From Pseudomonas sp. Choline-02u-1 (GTDB lineage: Bacteria; Pseudomonadota; Gammaproteobacteria; Pseudomonadales; Pseudomonadaceae), in the NCBI RefSeq assembly GCF_002836515.1, contig NZ_PJBC01000061.1, positions 124,001 through 188,000 of the forward strand: 64,000 nt of DNA. The letters run 5' to 3'. Both the position numbers and the translations under genes were made by a program. The notes below the pieces were generated by a model. That model searched no databases. It was not told the origin of the DNA and saw nothing but the letters and a program-made list of their open reading frames with translations. How positions within the stretch are numbered: position 1 is the first letter of the stretch; every line of letters begins with the position of its first letter. Below are positions 33,357 through 41,664 of the stretch, piece by piece.

Positions 33357-34460
33357 TCACTCCCGATGGTCGTGGGTCTGGGTGATACGGCCCTGTTCCA
33401 CGTGGAACAAAGCGACTGGCGTTTCCGTCTGCCAGCCTTCCCTCAGTGATTCGTGATCTACACAGGTGATGAACACCTGGCAGCGTAAGTCTTCCAGCAA
33501 GCGGCACAGCGCGCGACGATGGCTCTCGTCCAGCTCGGACGGCAAGTCATCCACCAGATAAATACACTGACCGCGGCGGGCCTGGCTGACCAGGTGCCCC
33601 TGGGCAATCCGCAGCGCACAGACCACCAGCTTCTGCTGACCCCGGGACAAGATGTCCGCGGCATTGTGTGCGCCCAATCTAAGACGCAAATCAGCGCGTT
33701 GCGGGCCGGCCTGGGTGTGCCCCATCTGCTGGTCCCGTTGTACGGAACCGGCAAGTACGGCGCTCAATTCGCGGTCTTTGTCCCAGCCTCGGTAATAGCT
33801 GAGGGTCAAACCCTCGAGCTCAACCAGTTCGCTCAAGGTCTGCTCGAAGACCGGTTTCAAGGCTGTGATGTAAGCGCGGCGGTATTCATCGATTTCAGCG
33901 CTGGCCTGGCACAGTTCCCTGTCCCAAACCGCTTGCGAAACGGCGTCAAGTGTACCATGCCGCAGCCAGGAGTTTCTCTGGCGCAAGGCCTTCTGCAAAC
34001 GCTGCCAGGTCCCCATGAACCGAGGCTCAACGTGGAACACACCCCAGTCGAGAAACTGCCGGCGAATCTTCGGCGCGCCTTCGAGCAGGCGGAAGCTGTC
34101 GGGGTTGATCAACTGCAGCGGCAGGATTTCCGCCAGTTGCGCAGCGCTGCGCGCATTCTGGCCATCGATACGGATCTGGAATTCGCCCTGACGGTCTCGG
34201 GAGATCCCCAGCGCACTGTGTCCGCCCTCTGCCAATTCAACCTGACCGAATACCGTACAGGCGAGTTGCTCGTACTGGATGACCGGCAACAGGCGCGTGC
34301 TGCGAAACGAACGGGCGAGCCCCAGCAGGTGAATGGCTTCCAGAACACTGGTTTTGCCGCTGCCGTTGGCGCCGTAAAGAATGTTGATGCGGGGGGAGGG
34401 GGAGAAGGTCACCGGGTGCAGATTGCGCACCGCGGTGACCGAAACACGACTTAACGACAT
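33357..34460 (-). CDS. recF: DNA replication and repair protein RecF
   Basis: A 367-residue SMC-like ATPase that loads RecA at gaps with RecO/RecR. Walker A is LYGANGSGKTSVLEAIHLLG (about 29-48), the ABC signature region lies in ILSRGQQKLVVCALR, and Walker B in IYLVDDLPSELDE. It follows dnaN by 14 bases. Its last codons contain a perfect 16-bp parS palindrome (33394-33409), so the 3' end of the gene doubles as a ParB loading site. Confidence 0.96.
   Translation of the reverse strand: MSLSRVSVTAVRNLHPVTFSPSPRINILYGANGSGKTSVLEAIHLLGLARSFRSTRLLPVIQYEQLACTVFGQVELAEGGHSALGISRDRQGEFQIRIDGQNARSAAQLAEILPLQLINPDSFRLLEGAPKIRRQFLDWGVFHVEPRFMGTWQRLQKALRQRNSWLRHGTLDAVSQAVWDRELCQASAEIDEYRRAYITALKPVFEQTLSELVELEGLTLSYYRGWDKDRELSAVLAGSVQRDQQMGHTQAGPQRADLRLRLGAHNAADILSRGQQKLVVCALRIAQGHLVSQARRGQCIYLVDDLPSELDESHRRALCRLLEDLRCQVFITCVDHESLREGWQTETPVALFHVEQGRITQTHDHRE
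33394..33409. promoter_or_regulatory. parS centromere site (ParB binding)
   Basis: The perfect 16-bp palindrome TGTTCCACGTGGAACA matches the Pseudomonas parS consensus. It lies within the coding end of recF, about 4 kb from oriC and 15 kb from parA/parB. ParB should load here and spread to organise origin segregation. It is the only full match I found in the window. Confidence 0.9.
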
Positions 34461-34474
34461 TCAGGATCCGCTGA

Positions 34475-35578
34475 TTACAGACGCATCGGCATGACAACGT
34501 AAGCCGAGTCGTCATTGTCGGACTCTTGCACCAGCGCACTGCTGTTGGAGTCGGACAGGATCAGGCGAACCTGCTCGGTGGTCATCACGCCCAGCACGTC
34601 GAGCAAGTAGCTGACGTTAAAGCCAATTTCCAGCGAGCCGCCATTGTATTCAACGCCCACTTCTTCTTCCGCTTCTTCCTGCTCCGGGTTGTTGGCCTGG
34701 ATCTTCAGCTGACCGCTGGCCAGTTGCAGACGGATACCACGGTACTTCTCGTTGGACAGAATCGCGGTCCGGCTGAATGCTTCACGCAGTGCCTGGCGAT
34801 CGCCCAGTACCAGCTTGTCGCCACCCTTTGGCAGCACACGCTCGTAATCCGGGAATTTACCGTCGACCAGTTTCGAGGTGAACGTGAACTCGCCGGTGGT
34901 CGCACGAATGTGGTGTTGACCAAGGACAATGCTGACATTGCCATCCGGCTCGGTGAGCAGACGCGCCAGTTCGAGGATACCTTTGCGCGGCACGATCACT
35001 TGGTGGCGATCCGGCTGACCGATATCGGCCTGCATCGAACACATGGCCAGACGGTGACCGTCAGTCGCGACCGCGCGGATCACACCCGCAGAAACTTCCA
35101 GCAGCATGCCGTTGAGGTAGTAGCGCACGTCCTGCTGGGCCATGGCGAAGCTGGTGCGTTCGATCAGTCGACGCAGCTTGCTTTGCTCCAGGCTGCAGGT
35201 CAGCGAGCCCGGGCCTTCTTCGACGGTCGGGAAATCGTTAGCCGGCAGGGTCGACAGGGTGAAACGGCTGCGACCAGCCTTCACCACGAGCTTCTGCTCG
35301 TCGACTTTGATGTCGATCAGCGCATCGTTGGGCAGGCTTTTGCAGATGTCCATCAGCTTGCGCGCCGGCACCGTGATGGAGCCCGTTTCGGCAGGCTCTT
35401 CAAGTTGCACACGACCAACCAGTTCGACTTCCAGGTCGGTACCGGTCAGCGACAGTTGCTGGCCTTCGACAACCAACAGCACGTTGGAGAGTACCGGCAA
35501 GGTCTGTCGGCGCTCGACGACGCCTGCGACCAGTTGCAGGGGTTTCAACAGGGCTTCGCGTTGAATGGTGAAATGCAT
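34475..35578 (-). CDS. dnaN: DNA polymerase III beta sliding clamp
   Basis: A 367-residue clamp made of three similar domains; it encircles DNA and tethers polymerase III. The N-terminus MHFTIQREALLKPLQLVAG and LPVLSNVLL, and the C-terminus VVMPMRL, are typical. Length is that of the family. It lies 39 bases after dnaA in the same direction. Confidence 0.97.
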   Translation of the reverse strand: MHFTIQREALLKPLQLVAGVVERRQTLPVLSNVLLVVEGQQLSLTGTDLEVELVGRVQLEEPAETGSITVPARKLMDICKSLPNDALIDIKVDEQKLVVKAGRSRFTLSTLPANDFPTVEEGPGSLTCSLEQSKLRRLIERTSFAMAQQDVRYYLNGMLLEVSAGVIRAVATDGHRLAMCSMQADIGQPDRHQVIVPRKGILELARLLTEPDGNVSIVLGQHHIRATTGEFTFTSKLVDGKFPDYERVLPKGGDKLVLGDRQALREAFSRTAILSNEKYRGIRLQLASGQLKIQANNPEQEEAEEEVGVEYNGGSLEIGFNVSYLLDVLGVMTTEQVRLILSDSNSSALVQESDNDDSAYVVMPMRL

Positions 35579-35617
35579 GGTCTAGTCCCTTGCCTTAATA
35601 AGCTGCGCTGGTGTTCA

Positions 35618-37135
35618 TCAAGTGGTCAATGTACGCAGCAGGTTCTTGTAGTCCTCGCGGATGTCCGCGTCGGATTCCTTAAGTTCATTGATCTTGCGGC
35701 AGGCGTGCAACACGGTGGTGTGGTCGCGACCGCCAAACACATCGCCGATTTCCGGCAGGCTGTGGTTGGTCAGTTCCTTGGACAACGCCATCGCCACCTG
35801 ACGCGGACGTGCCACCGAGCGCGAACGGCGCTTGGACAGCAGGTCGGAGATCTTGATCTTGTAGTACTCGGCGACGGTGCGCTGAATGTTATCCACAGAG
35901 ACCAGTTTGTCCTGCAACGCCAGCAGGTCTTTCAGGGATTCGCGGATCAGCTCGATGGTGATGTCGCGGCCCATGAAGTGCGAGTGGGCGATCACGCGTT
36001 TCAGCGCGCCTTCCAGCTCACGGACGTTGGAGCGAATACGCTGGGCAATGAAGAACGCGGCGTCATGGGGCAACTCGACCTTAGCCTGATCGGCCTTTTT
36101 CATCAGGATCGCCACGCGGGTTTCCAGTTCCGGCGGCTCGACGGCAACGGTAAGGCCCCAGCCGAAGCGGGATTTCAGACGTTCTTCAAGGCCTTCGATT
36201 TCTTTCGGGTAGCGGTCACTGGTAAGAATGACCTGCTGACCACCTTCAAGCAGGGCGTTGAAGGTGTGGAAAAACTCTTCCTGAGAGCGCTCCTTGCGAG
36301 CGAAGAACTGAATATCGTCGATGAGCAAGGCGTCCACCGAACGGTAGAAGCGCTTGAATTCGTTGATCGCGTTCAGTTGCAGCGCCTTGACCATGTCGGC
36401 CACGAAACGCTCGGAATGCAGGTACACGACCTTGGCATTCGGATTCTTCTTTAATAGGTGGTTGCCCACCGCGTGCATCAAGTGGGTTTTACCCAAGCCG
36501 ACGCCACCATAAAGGAACAATGGGTTGTAACCGTGCTTGGGGTTGTCCGCCACTTGCCAGGCCGCCGCACGGGCGAGCTGGTTGGATTTACCTTCTACGA
36601 AATTCTCGAAGGTGAATGTACGGTTCAGGTAACTGGTGTGCTTGAGCGCACCTTCGACCTGCACGGTGCGCTGTTCGGCGCGAACCGGGGCCTGTTGCGA
36701 AGCGGCGCCGGCCATCGGGTCGAAGCTGTCACGGGACGGCTCCTCACTGACTTCAGCAGTTTTCTGCGTGGAACGCTTGGCCGGAGCGGGCGCCGGTGCC
36801 AGGTTGTTCGTCGGCACGTTATTGGCCTGCGCCTGGGAAACCTGCGCCGCCGCCAGCGGGGCATTCGGTGCGGCACGCGGTGCGGAGCTGCGTTTGCTGC
36901 CTATTAACAAGGACAGCGCCGGCGTCGAGCCATTGCCGTGCTCATCCAGCAATTCAAGAACCCGGCCCAGGTACTTTTCGTTGACCCAGTCCAGCACGAA
37001 CCGATTCGGTGCGTAGACGCGCAACTCGTCGCCTTCGGCTTCGACCTGTAGTGGACGGATCCAGGTGTTGAATTGTTGGGCAGGCAGCTCTTCGCGCAAA
37101 AGCTCTACGCACTGCTGCCAAAGTTCCACTGACAC
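35618..37135 (-). CDS. dnaA: Chromosomal replication initiator DnaA
   Basis: A 505-residue AAA+ initiator. Domain I (1-80, ELWQQCVELLREELP) is followed by a Pro/Ala-rich linker (about 85-165). Domain III has Walker A GGVGLGKTHLMHAVGN, Walker B ALLIDDIQFF and the ERSQEEFFHTFN box. Domain IV ends in the DNA-binding signature RPRQVAMALSKEL and GGRDHTTVLHAC. It opens oriC and loads the replisome. Transcription leads away from oriC, and the upstream DnaA boxes should allow self-repression. A DnaA box also lies inside the gene at 35889. Confidence 0.98.
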   Translation of the reverse strand: MSVELWQQCVELLREELPAQQFNTWIRPLQVEAEGDELRVYAPNRFVLDWVNEKYLGRVLELLDEHGNGSTPALSLLIGSKRSSAPRAAPNAPLAAAQVSQAQANNVPTNNLAPAPAPAKRSTQKTAEVSEEPSRDSFDPMAGAASQQAPVRAEQRTVQVEGALKHTSYLNRTFTFENFVEGKSNQLARAAAWQVADNPKHGYNPLFLYGGVGLGKTHLMHAVGNHLLKKNPNAKVVYLHSERFVADMVKALQLNAINEFKRFYRSVDALLIDDIQFFARKERSQEEFFHTFNALLEGGQQVILTSDRYPKEIEGLEERLKSRFGWGLTVAVEPPELETRVAILMKKADQAKVELPHDAAFFIAQRIRSNVRELEGALKRVIAHSHFMGRDITIELIRESLKDLLALQDKLVSVDNIQRTVAEYYKIKISDLLSKRRSRSVARPRQVAMALSKELTNHSLPEIGDVFGGRDHTTVLHACRKINELKESDADIREDYKNLLRTLTT

Positions 37136-37189
37136 GGATATCCCCTAAGTTGAAAGCCGGTGAGGCAAAAACAAGCGGCCATTGTAGCG

Positions 37190-37560
37190 GCGAGCCGTTC
37201 ACTTATCCACATGCAGGTAGCTCCATCGCCATCATTTATCAACGCACAGGCGTCACGAAAGGCGACCAACGGTCTGTGAATAAGCCCTGTGGATAAACAC
37301 CTCTGAGGGCACTGGACAACTGGGGGCTAAACCCGGTGGATAACTGGCCTGTGGATAACAGGCCCTTTCACGCACAGCTTATCCGATAGCGCAGCACAGG
37401 CTGAACACGGTTTTCCCCTGTAGTTGTCATTCTCTGTACATCACATGGAATAAGGCCTCGTGGCGGTTATCCACAGAAGAACCCGTGCCTAGCTTTTACA
37501 AGCTTTACAGAAAAGCTTTAAATAATTCCCTTCTTTATTTTTATATCTGGGCGGACAGGC
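37190..37560. other. oriC: Chromosomal replication origin oriC
   Basis: The dnaA-rpmH gap holds perfect DnaA boxes at 37203 (plus), 37288, 37350 (minus) and 37467 (plus), with near matches at 37275, 37336 and 37379. An AT-rich stretch (about 37490-37545, with repeated AGCTTTxxA motifs) follows and is the probable unwinding element. Position, box number and flanking genes are those of the Pseudomonas origin. Confidence 0.92.
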
Positions 37561-37613
37561 TTTCGAGCTAAAACCCCACTCGGATCTATTTATAAGGAAA
37601 CGCTGGTTGGAAA

Positions 37614-37642
37614 TTGACCTGAAGGCTTGCTTTCTCTAGAAT
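37614..37642 (+). promoter_or_regulatory. Sigma-70 promoter of rpmH
   Basis: A -35 box TTGACC (37614-37619) and -10 box TAGAAT (37637-37642) are separated by 17 bases, about 60 bases before the rpmH start. Confidence 0.75.
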
Positions 37643-37702
37643 CCCCGGTCTCTTAAAACGGGGGCCATTCCGGCCCGTTGTGGACGAACCAGGTAACACG
37701 AC

Positions 37703-37837
37703 ATGAAACGTACTTTCCAACCAAGCACTATCAAACGCGCTCGTACCCACGGTTTCCGTGCTCGCATGGCTACCAAGAACGGCCGCGCAGTCCTGTCGCG
37801 TCGTCGCGCCAAAGGTCGTGCGCGTCTGGCAGTTTGA
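37703..37837 (+). CDS. rpmH: Ribosomal protein L34
   Basis: A 44-residue, highly basic large-subunit protein with the invariant start MKRTFQPSTIKRARTHGFRA and end RRAKGRARLAV. It is the first gene of the plus-strand run leaving oriC; rnpA begins 16 bases later, the usual bacterial arrangement. Confidence 0.98.
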   Translation: MKRTFQPSTIKRARTHGFRARMATKNGRAVLSRRRAKGRARLAV

Positions 37838-37853
37838 TAATCCGGTACTGGAG

Positions 37854-38255
37854 GTGAGTCAGGACTTCAGTCGGGAAAAGCGTCTGCTTACCCCCCGGCA
37901 TTTCAAGGCAGTCTTTGACTCCCCTACCGGCAAGGTTCCGGGGAAAAATCTCCTGCTCCTTGCACGCGACAACGATCTTGATCACCCCCGACTAGGGCTG
38001 GTTATCGGGAAAAAGAGCGTAAAGCTCTCCGTTGAGCGCAATCGCCTCAAACGTCTAATGCGCGAATCGTTCCGTCTGCACCAGGATTCACTGGTCGGCT
38101 GGGACATCGTTATCGTCGCGCGCAAAGGTTTGGGTGATGTAGAAAACCCCGAATTGATTCAGCATTTCGGCAAACTCTGGAAGCGTCTGGCGCGTAACAA
38201 GCCCGTTCCGGCAGTCAAAACCGAAACTGTAGGGGTAGACAGTACCGATGCGTAA
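37854..38255 (+). CDS. rnpA: Ribonuclease P protein component
   Basis: A 133-residue basic protein that helps the RNase P RNA mature tRNA 5' ends. The RNR motif is SVERNRLKRLMRESFR (about 60-75). The start is GTG at 37854, giving the Pseudomonas N-terminus SQDFSREKRLLTPRHFK; the open frame to 37758 overlaps rpmH and is not used. The last 8 bases overlap yidD. Confidence 0.95.
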   Translation: MSQDFSREKRLLTPRHFKAVFDSPTGKVPGKNLLLLARDNDLDHPRLGLVIGKKSVKLSVERNRLKRLMRESFRLHQDSLVGWDIVIVARKGLGDVENPELIQHFGKLWKRLARNKPVPAVKTETVGVDSTDA

Positions 38256-38493
38256 ACTGGCCCTCGTTCCGATCCAGTTTTATCGCTATGCCATTAGTCC
38301 TTTAATGGCCAGCCACTGTCGCTTCTACCCCAGTTGTTCCTGCTACGCGTATGAAGCCATTGAAAATCATGGCCTTCTGCGCGGTGGCTGGCTGACCTTT
38401 CGTCGTTTAGGTCGCTGTCATCCGTGGAATCCCGGTGGTTATGACCCGGTTCCACCTGTCCCTACCTCCCGTTCTTCTTCGATGGCCGAGTAA
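38248..38493 (+). CDS. yidD: Membrane protein insertion efficiency factor YidD
   Basis: An 81-residue protein with an amphipathic N-terminus and the family motif HCRFYPSCSCYAYEAIENHG (three Cys) and RCHPWNPGGYDPVP. It sits at the inner membrane and assists YidC. It overlaps rnpA by 8 bases, and yidC starts 2 bases after its stop. Confidence 0.95.
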   Translation: MRKLALVPIQFYRYAISPLMASHCRFYPSCSCYAYEAIENHGLLRGGWLTFRRLGRCHPWNPGGYDPVPPVPTSRSSSMAE

Positions 38494-38495
38494 TC

Positions 38496-40175
38496 ATGGA
38501 TATCAAACGCACGATCCTGATCGTCGCCCTGGCAATCGTGTCCTACGTCATGGTTCTTAAATGGAACCAGGATTATGGCCAGGCTGCCCTGCCGACTCAG
38601 AATGTTGCTTCCAGTACGACTACATCCGGTTTGCCGGACACCGCCACTGGCACCAATGCCGCCAGTGACGATATTCCGCGCGCCGCCAGCGATACCAGCG
38701 CACCTGCCGAAACGCCGGTTGCCGCCAGCAAGGACCTGATTCAGGTCAAGACCGATGTGCTCGATCTGGCGATCGATCCACAAGGTGGCGACGTTGCGCA
38801 ACTGACTCTGCCTCTGTATCCACGTCGTCAGGACCGTCCTGACGTGCCGTTCCAGCTGTTCGACAACGGCGGCGAACGTGTTTATCTGGCGCAAAGCGGT
38901 CTGATCGGCACCAACGGCCCGGATGCAAACCCGGCCGGTCGTCCGGTTTATTCCTCGGAGAAGAAGGTTTACCAACTGGCTGACGGTCAGGATCAACTCG
39001 TGGTTGACCTGAAATTCAGCAAGGACGGCGTCAACTACATCAAGCGTTTCACCGTCAAACGTGGCCTGTACGACGTTGCCGTTTCCTACATTGTGGATAA
39101 CCAGAGCGCTCAGCCCTGGAACGGCGCGATGTTCGCTCAGCTGAAACGTGATGCAAGCGCGGATCCTTCGTCCACAACAGCTACTGGCACTGCGACTTAC
39201 CTGGGCGCTGCCCTGTGGACAAGTTCGGAGCCGTACAAGAAAGTGTCCATGAAGGACATGGACAAGGCGCAGCTCAAGGAAACTGTCACCGGTGGTTGGG
39301 TGGCCTGGCTGCAGCACTACTTCGTGACCGCGTGGATTCCGGCCAAGGGCGAAAACAACATCGTCCAGACCCGTAAAGACAGCAAAGGCAACTACATCAT
39401 CGGATACACCGGTCCTACTCTGACCGCTGCTCCAGGTGCAAAAGTTGAAACCAGCGCTGTGCTGTACGCCGGTCCGAAAAGTCAGGCTGTGCTGAAAGAG
39501 TTGTCCCCAGGTCTGGAATTGACCGTCGATTACGGCATTCTGTGGTTCATTGCCCAGCCTATCTTCTGGCTGCTGCAACACATCCACGCGATTGTCGGTA
39601 ACTGGGGCTGGTCGATCATCTTCCTGACCATGCTGATCAAAGGGATTTTCTTCCCGCTGTCAGCGGCCAGCTACAAGTCGATGGCGCGCATGCGTGCCGT
39701 GGCGCCGAAATTGGCTGCGCTGAAAGAGCAACATGGCGATGACCGGCAGAAGATGTCGCAAGCCATGATGGAGCTGTACAAGAAAGAGAAGATCAATCCA
39801 CTGGGCGGCTGCTTGCCAATCCTCGTGCAGATGCCGGTCTTCCTGTCGCTGTACTGGGTTCTGCTGGAAAGCGTGGAAATGCGCCAGGCGCCGTTCATGC
39901 TGTGGATCACTGACCTGTCGATCAAAGATCCGTTCTTCATTCTGCCGATCATCATGGGCGCAACCATGTTCATCCAGCAGCAGCTGAACCCGACTCCTCC
40001 GGATCCGATGCAGGCGAAAGTGATGAAAATGATGCCAATCATCTTCACCTTCTTCTTCCTGTGGTTCCCGGCAGGTCTGGTGCTGTACTGGGTAGTGAAC
40101 AACTGCCTGTCGATTGCACAACAGTGGTACATCACGCGTAAGATCGAAGCGGCAACGAAAAAAGCCGAGGCGTAA
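38496..40175 (+). CDS. yidC: Membrane protein insertase YidC
   Basis: A 559-residue insertase for inner-membrane proteins such as the ATP synthase c subunit encoded further on. An N-terminal membrane segment (MDIKRTILIVALAIVSYVM) leads to a large periplasmic domain (about 60-340), then five spans containing INPLGGCLPILVQMPVF and the GLVLYWVVNN segment. The C-terminus is basic. A DnaA box lies inside at 39092. Confidence 0.97.
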   Translation: MDIKRTILIVALAIVSYVMVLKWNQDYGQAALPTQNVASSTTTSGLPDTATGTNAASDDIPRAASDTSAPAETPVAASKDLIQVKTDVLDLAIDPQGGDVAQLTLPLYPRRQDRPDVPFQLFDNGGERVYLAQSGLIGTNGPDANPAGRPVYSSEKKVYQLADGQDQLVVDLKFSKDGVNYIKRFTVKRGLYDVAVSYIVDNQSAQPWNGAMFAQLKRDASADPSSTTATGTATYLGAALWTSSEPYKKVSMKDMDKAQLKETVTGGWVAWLQHYFVTAWIPAKGENNIVQTRKDSKGNYIIGYTGPTLTAAPGAKVETSAVLYAGPKSQAVLKELSPGLELTVDYGILWFIAQPIFWLLQHIHAIVGNWGWSIIFLTMLIKGIFFPLSAASYKSMARMRAVAPKLAALKEQHGDDRQKMSQAMMELYKKEKINPLGGCLPILVQMPVFLSLYWVLLESVEMRQAPFMLWITDLSIKDPFFILPIIMGATMFIQQQLNPTPPDPMQAKVMKMMPIIFTFFFLWFPAGLVLYWVVNNCLSIAQQWYITRKIEAATKKAEA

Positions 40176-40198
40176 CTTGCACTGTGGATAACACCACT

Positions 40199-40225
40199 CA
40201 AAACGCCCCCTAGTGGGGCGTTTTG
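40199..40225 (+). terminator. Terminator after yidC
   Basis: AAAACGCCCC and GGGGCGTTTT form a long stem with a small loop between yidC and mnmE, ending in TTTT. Confidence 0.85.
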
Positions 40226-40256
40226 CTATCTGCCACTTTTGTCTGGATGCCGCTTT

Positions 40257-41624
40257 ATGAGCACACCCCGTGAAACCATCGCCGCCGTCGCCACCGCCCA
40301 AGGTCGCGGCGGTGTGGGCATCGTCCGTATTTCCGGGCCGTTGGCCAATGTGGCGGCAAAAGCCATCAGCGGCCGAGAACTGAAACCGCGATACGCCCAT
40401 TACGGGCCGTTTTTCAGCGACGATCAGCAGGTGCTGGATGAAGGTCTGGCACTGTATTTCCCGGGGCCGAACTCGTTCACCGGCGAAGACGTCCTGGAAT
40501 TGCAGGGCCACGGTGGCCCGATCGTGCTCGACATGTTGCTCAAACGCTGCCTGGAACTGGGTTGCCGTCTGGCCCGTCCGGGTGAATTCAGCGAGCGCGC
40601 CTTTCTCAATGACAAACTCGATCTGGCCCAGGCCGAGGCCATAGCCGATTTGATCGAAGCCAGTTCTGCACAAGCGGCGCGCAATGCGTTGCGTTCATTG
40701 CAGGGTGCATTCTCGCAGCGTGTGCATAACTTGACCGAACAGCTTATCGGTCTGCGCATCTATGTCGAAGCCGCCATCGACTTCCCCGAAGAGGAAATCG
40801 ACTTTCTTGCCGACGGCCATGTGCTCGGCATGCTCGACAAGGTGCGCGACGAGTTATCCACAGTCTTGCGCGAAGCCGGGCAGGGTGCGTTGTTGCGCGA
40901 CGGCATGACTGTGGTGATCGCCGGTCGGCCAAATGCCGGCAAATCCAGCCTGTTGAATGCATTGGCCGGTCGCGAAGCCGCCATCGTGACCGAGATCGCT
41001 GGCACAACGCGGGATATTCTGCGCGAACATATCCACATCGACGGCATGCCACTGCATGTGGTCGACACCGCCGGTCTGCGCGATACCGATGATCATGTGG
41101 AAAAGATCGGCGTGGAACGAGCCTTGAAAGCCATTGGTGAAGCGGATCGGGTTTTGCTGGTGGTCGATGCGACTGCGCCGGAAGCACTGGACCCGTTTGC
41201 CTTGTGGCCTGAATTCCTCGAGAGCCGACCGGATCCGTCGAAAGTGACGCTGATCCGCAACAAGGCTGATCTGTCCGGCGAAGCGATTGCGTTGGAAACC
41301 AGTGACGACGGTCACGTAACGATCGGTCTCAGCGCCAAGTCCGCTGAAGGTCTCGACCTGCTGCGTGACCATCTCAAGGCGTGCATGGGTTACGAGCAGA
41401 CCTCGGAAAGCAGCTTCAGCGCACGCCGCCGGCATCTGGAAGCACTGCGCCACGCCAGCGCGGCGCTGGAACATGGCCGCGCCCAATTGACCGTGGCCGG
41501 GGCCGGCGAATTGCTCGCCGAGGATTTGCGCCAGGCTCAGCATTCGCTGGGGGAAATTACCGGAGCGTTCAGCTCAGATGATTTGCTGGGAAGAATCTTC
41601 TCCAGCTTCTGCATCGGCAAATAA
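40257..41624 (+). CDS. mnmE: tRNA modification GTPase MnmE
   Basis: A 455-residue GTPase that with MnmG forms the cmnm5 group on wobble uridine-34. N-terminal folate-binding domain (DTIAAVATAQGRGG-like start, written here as ETIAAVATAQGRGGVGIVR), central GTPase with GRPNAGKSSLLNALAG, DTAGLRDT and NKADL, and the C-terminal catalytic CIGK. Start ATG 40257 is preferred; the frame is open 18 bases further upstream. mnmG is separated from it here by the siderophore-receptor genes. Confidence 0.96.
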   Translation: MSTPRETIAAVATAQGRGGVGIVRISGPLANVAAKAISGRELKPRYAHYGPFFSDDQQVLDEGLALYFPGPNSFTGEDVLELQGHGGPIVLDMLLKRCLELGCRLARPGEFSERAFLNDKLDLAQAEAIADLIEASSAQAARNALRSLQGAFSQRVHNLTEQLIGLRIYVEAAIDFPEEEIDFLADGHVLGMLDKVRDELSTVLREAGQGALLRDGMTVVIAGRPNAGKSSLLNALAGREAAIVTEIAGTTRDILREHIHIDGMPLHVVDTAGLRDTDDHVEKIGVERALKAIGEADRVLLVVDATAPEALDPFALWPEFLESRPDPSKVTLIRNKADLSGEAIALETSDDGHVTIGLSAKSAEGLDLLRDHLKACMGYEQTSESSFSARRRHLEALRHASAALEHGRAQLTVAGAGELLAEDLRQAQHSLGEITGAFSSDDLLGRIFSSFCIGK

Positions 41625-41631
41625 CAGAGGG

Positions 41632-41660
41632 GGCTGTGGATAATTATCCACAGCCTTTTT
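41632..41660 (+). terminator. mnmE terminator built from two facing DnaA boxes
   Basis: A perfect 24-bp palindrome (41632-41655) reads GGCTGTGGAT-AATT-ATCCACAGCC and is followed by TTTTT. Each arm is a complete 9-bp DnaA box (TGTGGATAA at 41635-41643; TTATCCACA at 41644-41652). It can act as an RNA hairpin terminator for mnmE and as a double DnaA site on DNA. Confidence 0.85.
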
Positions 41661-41664
41661 GCTG

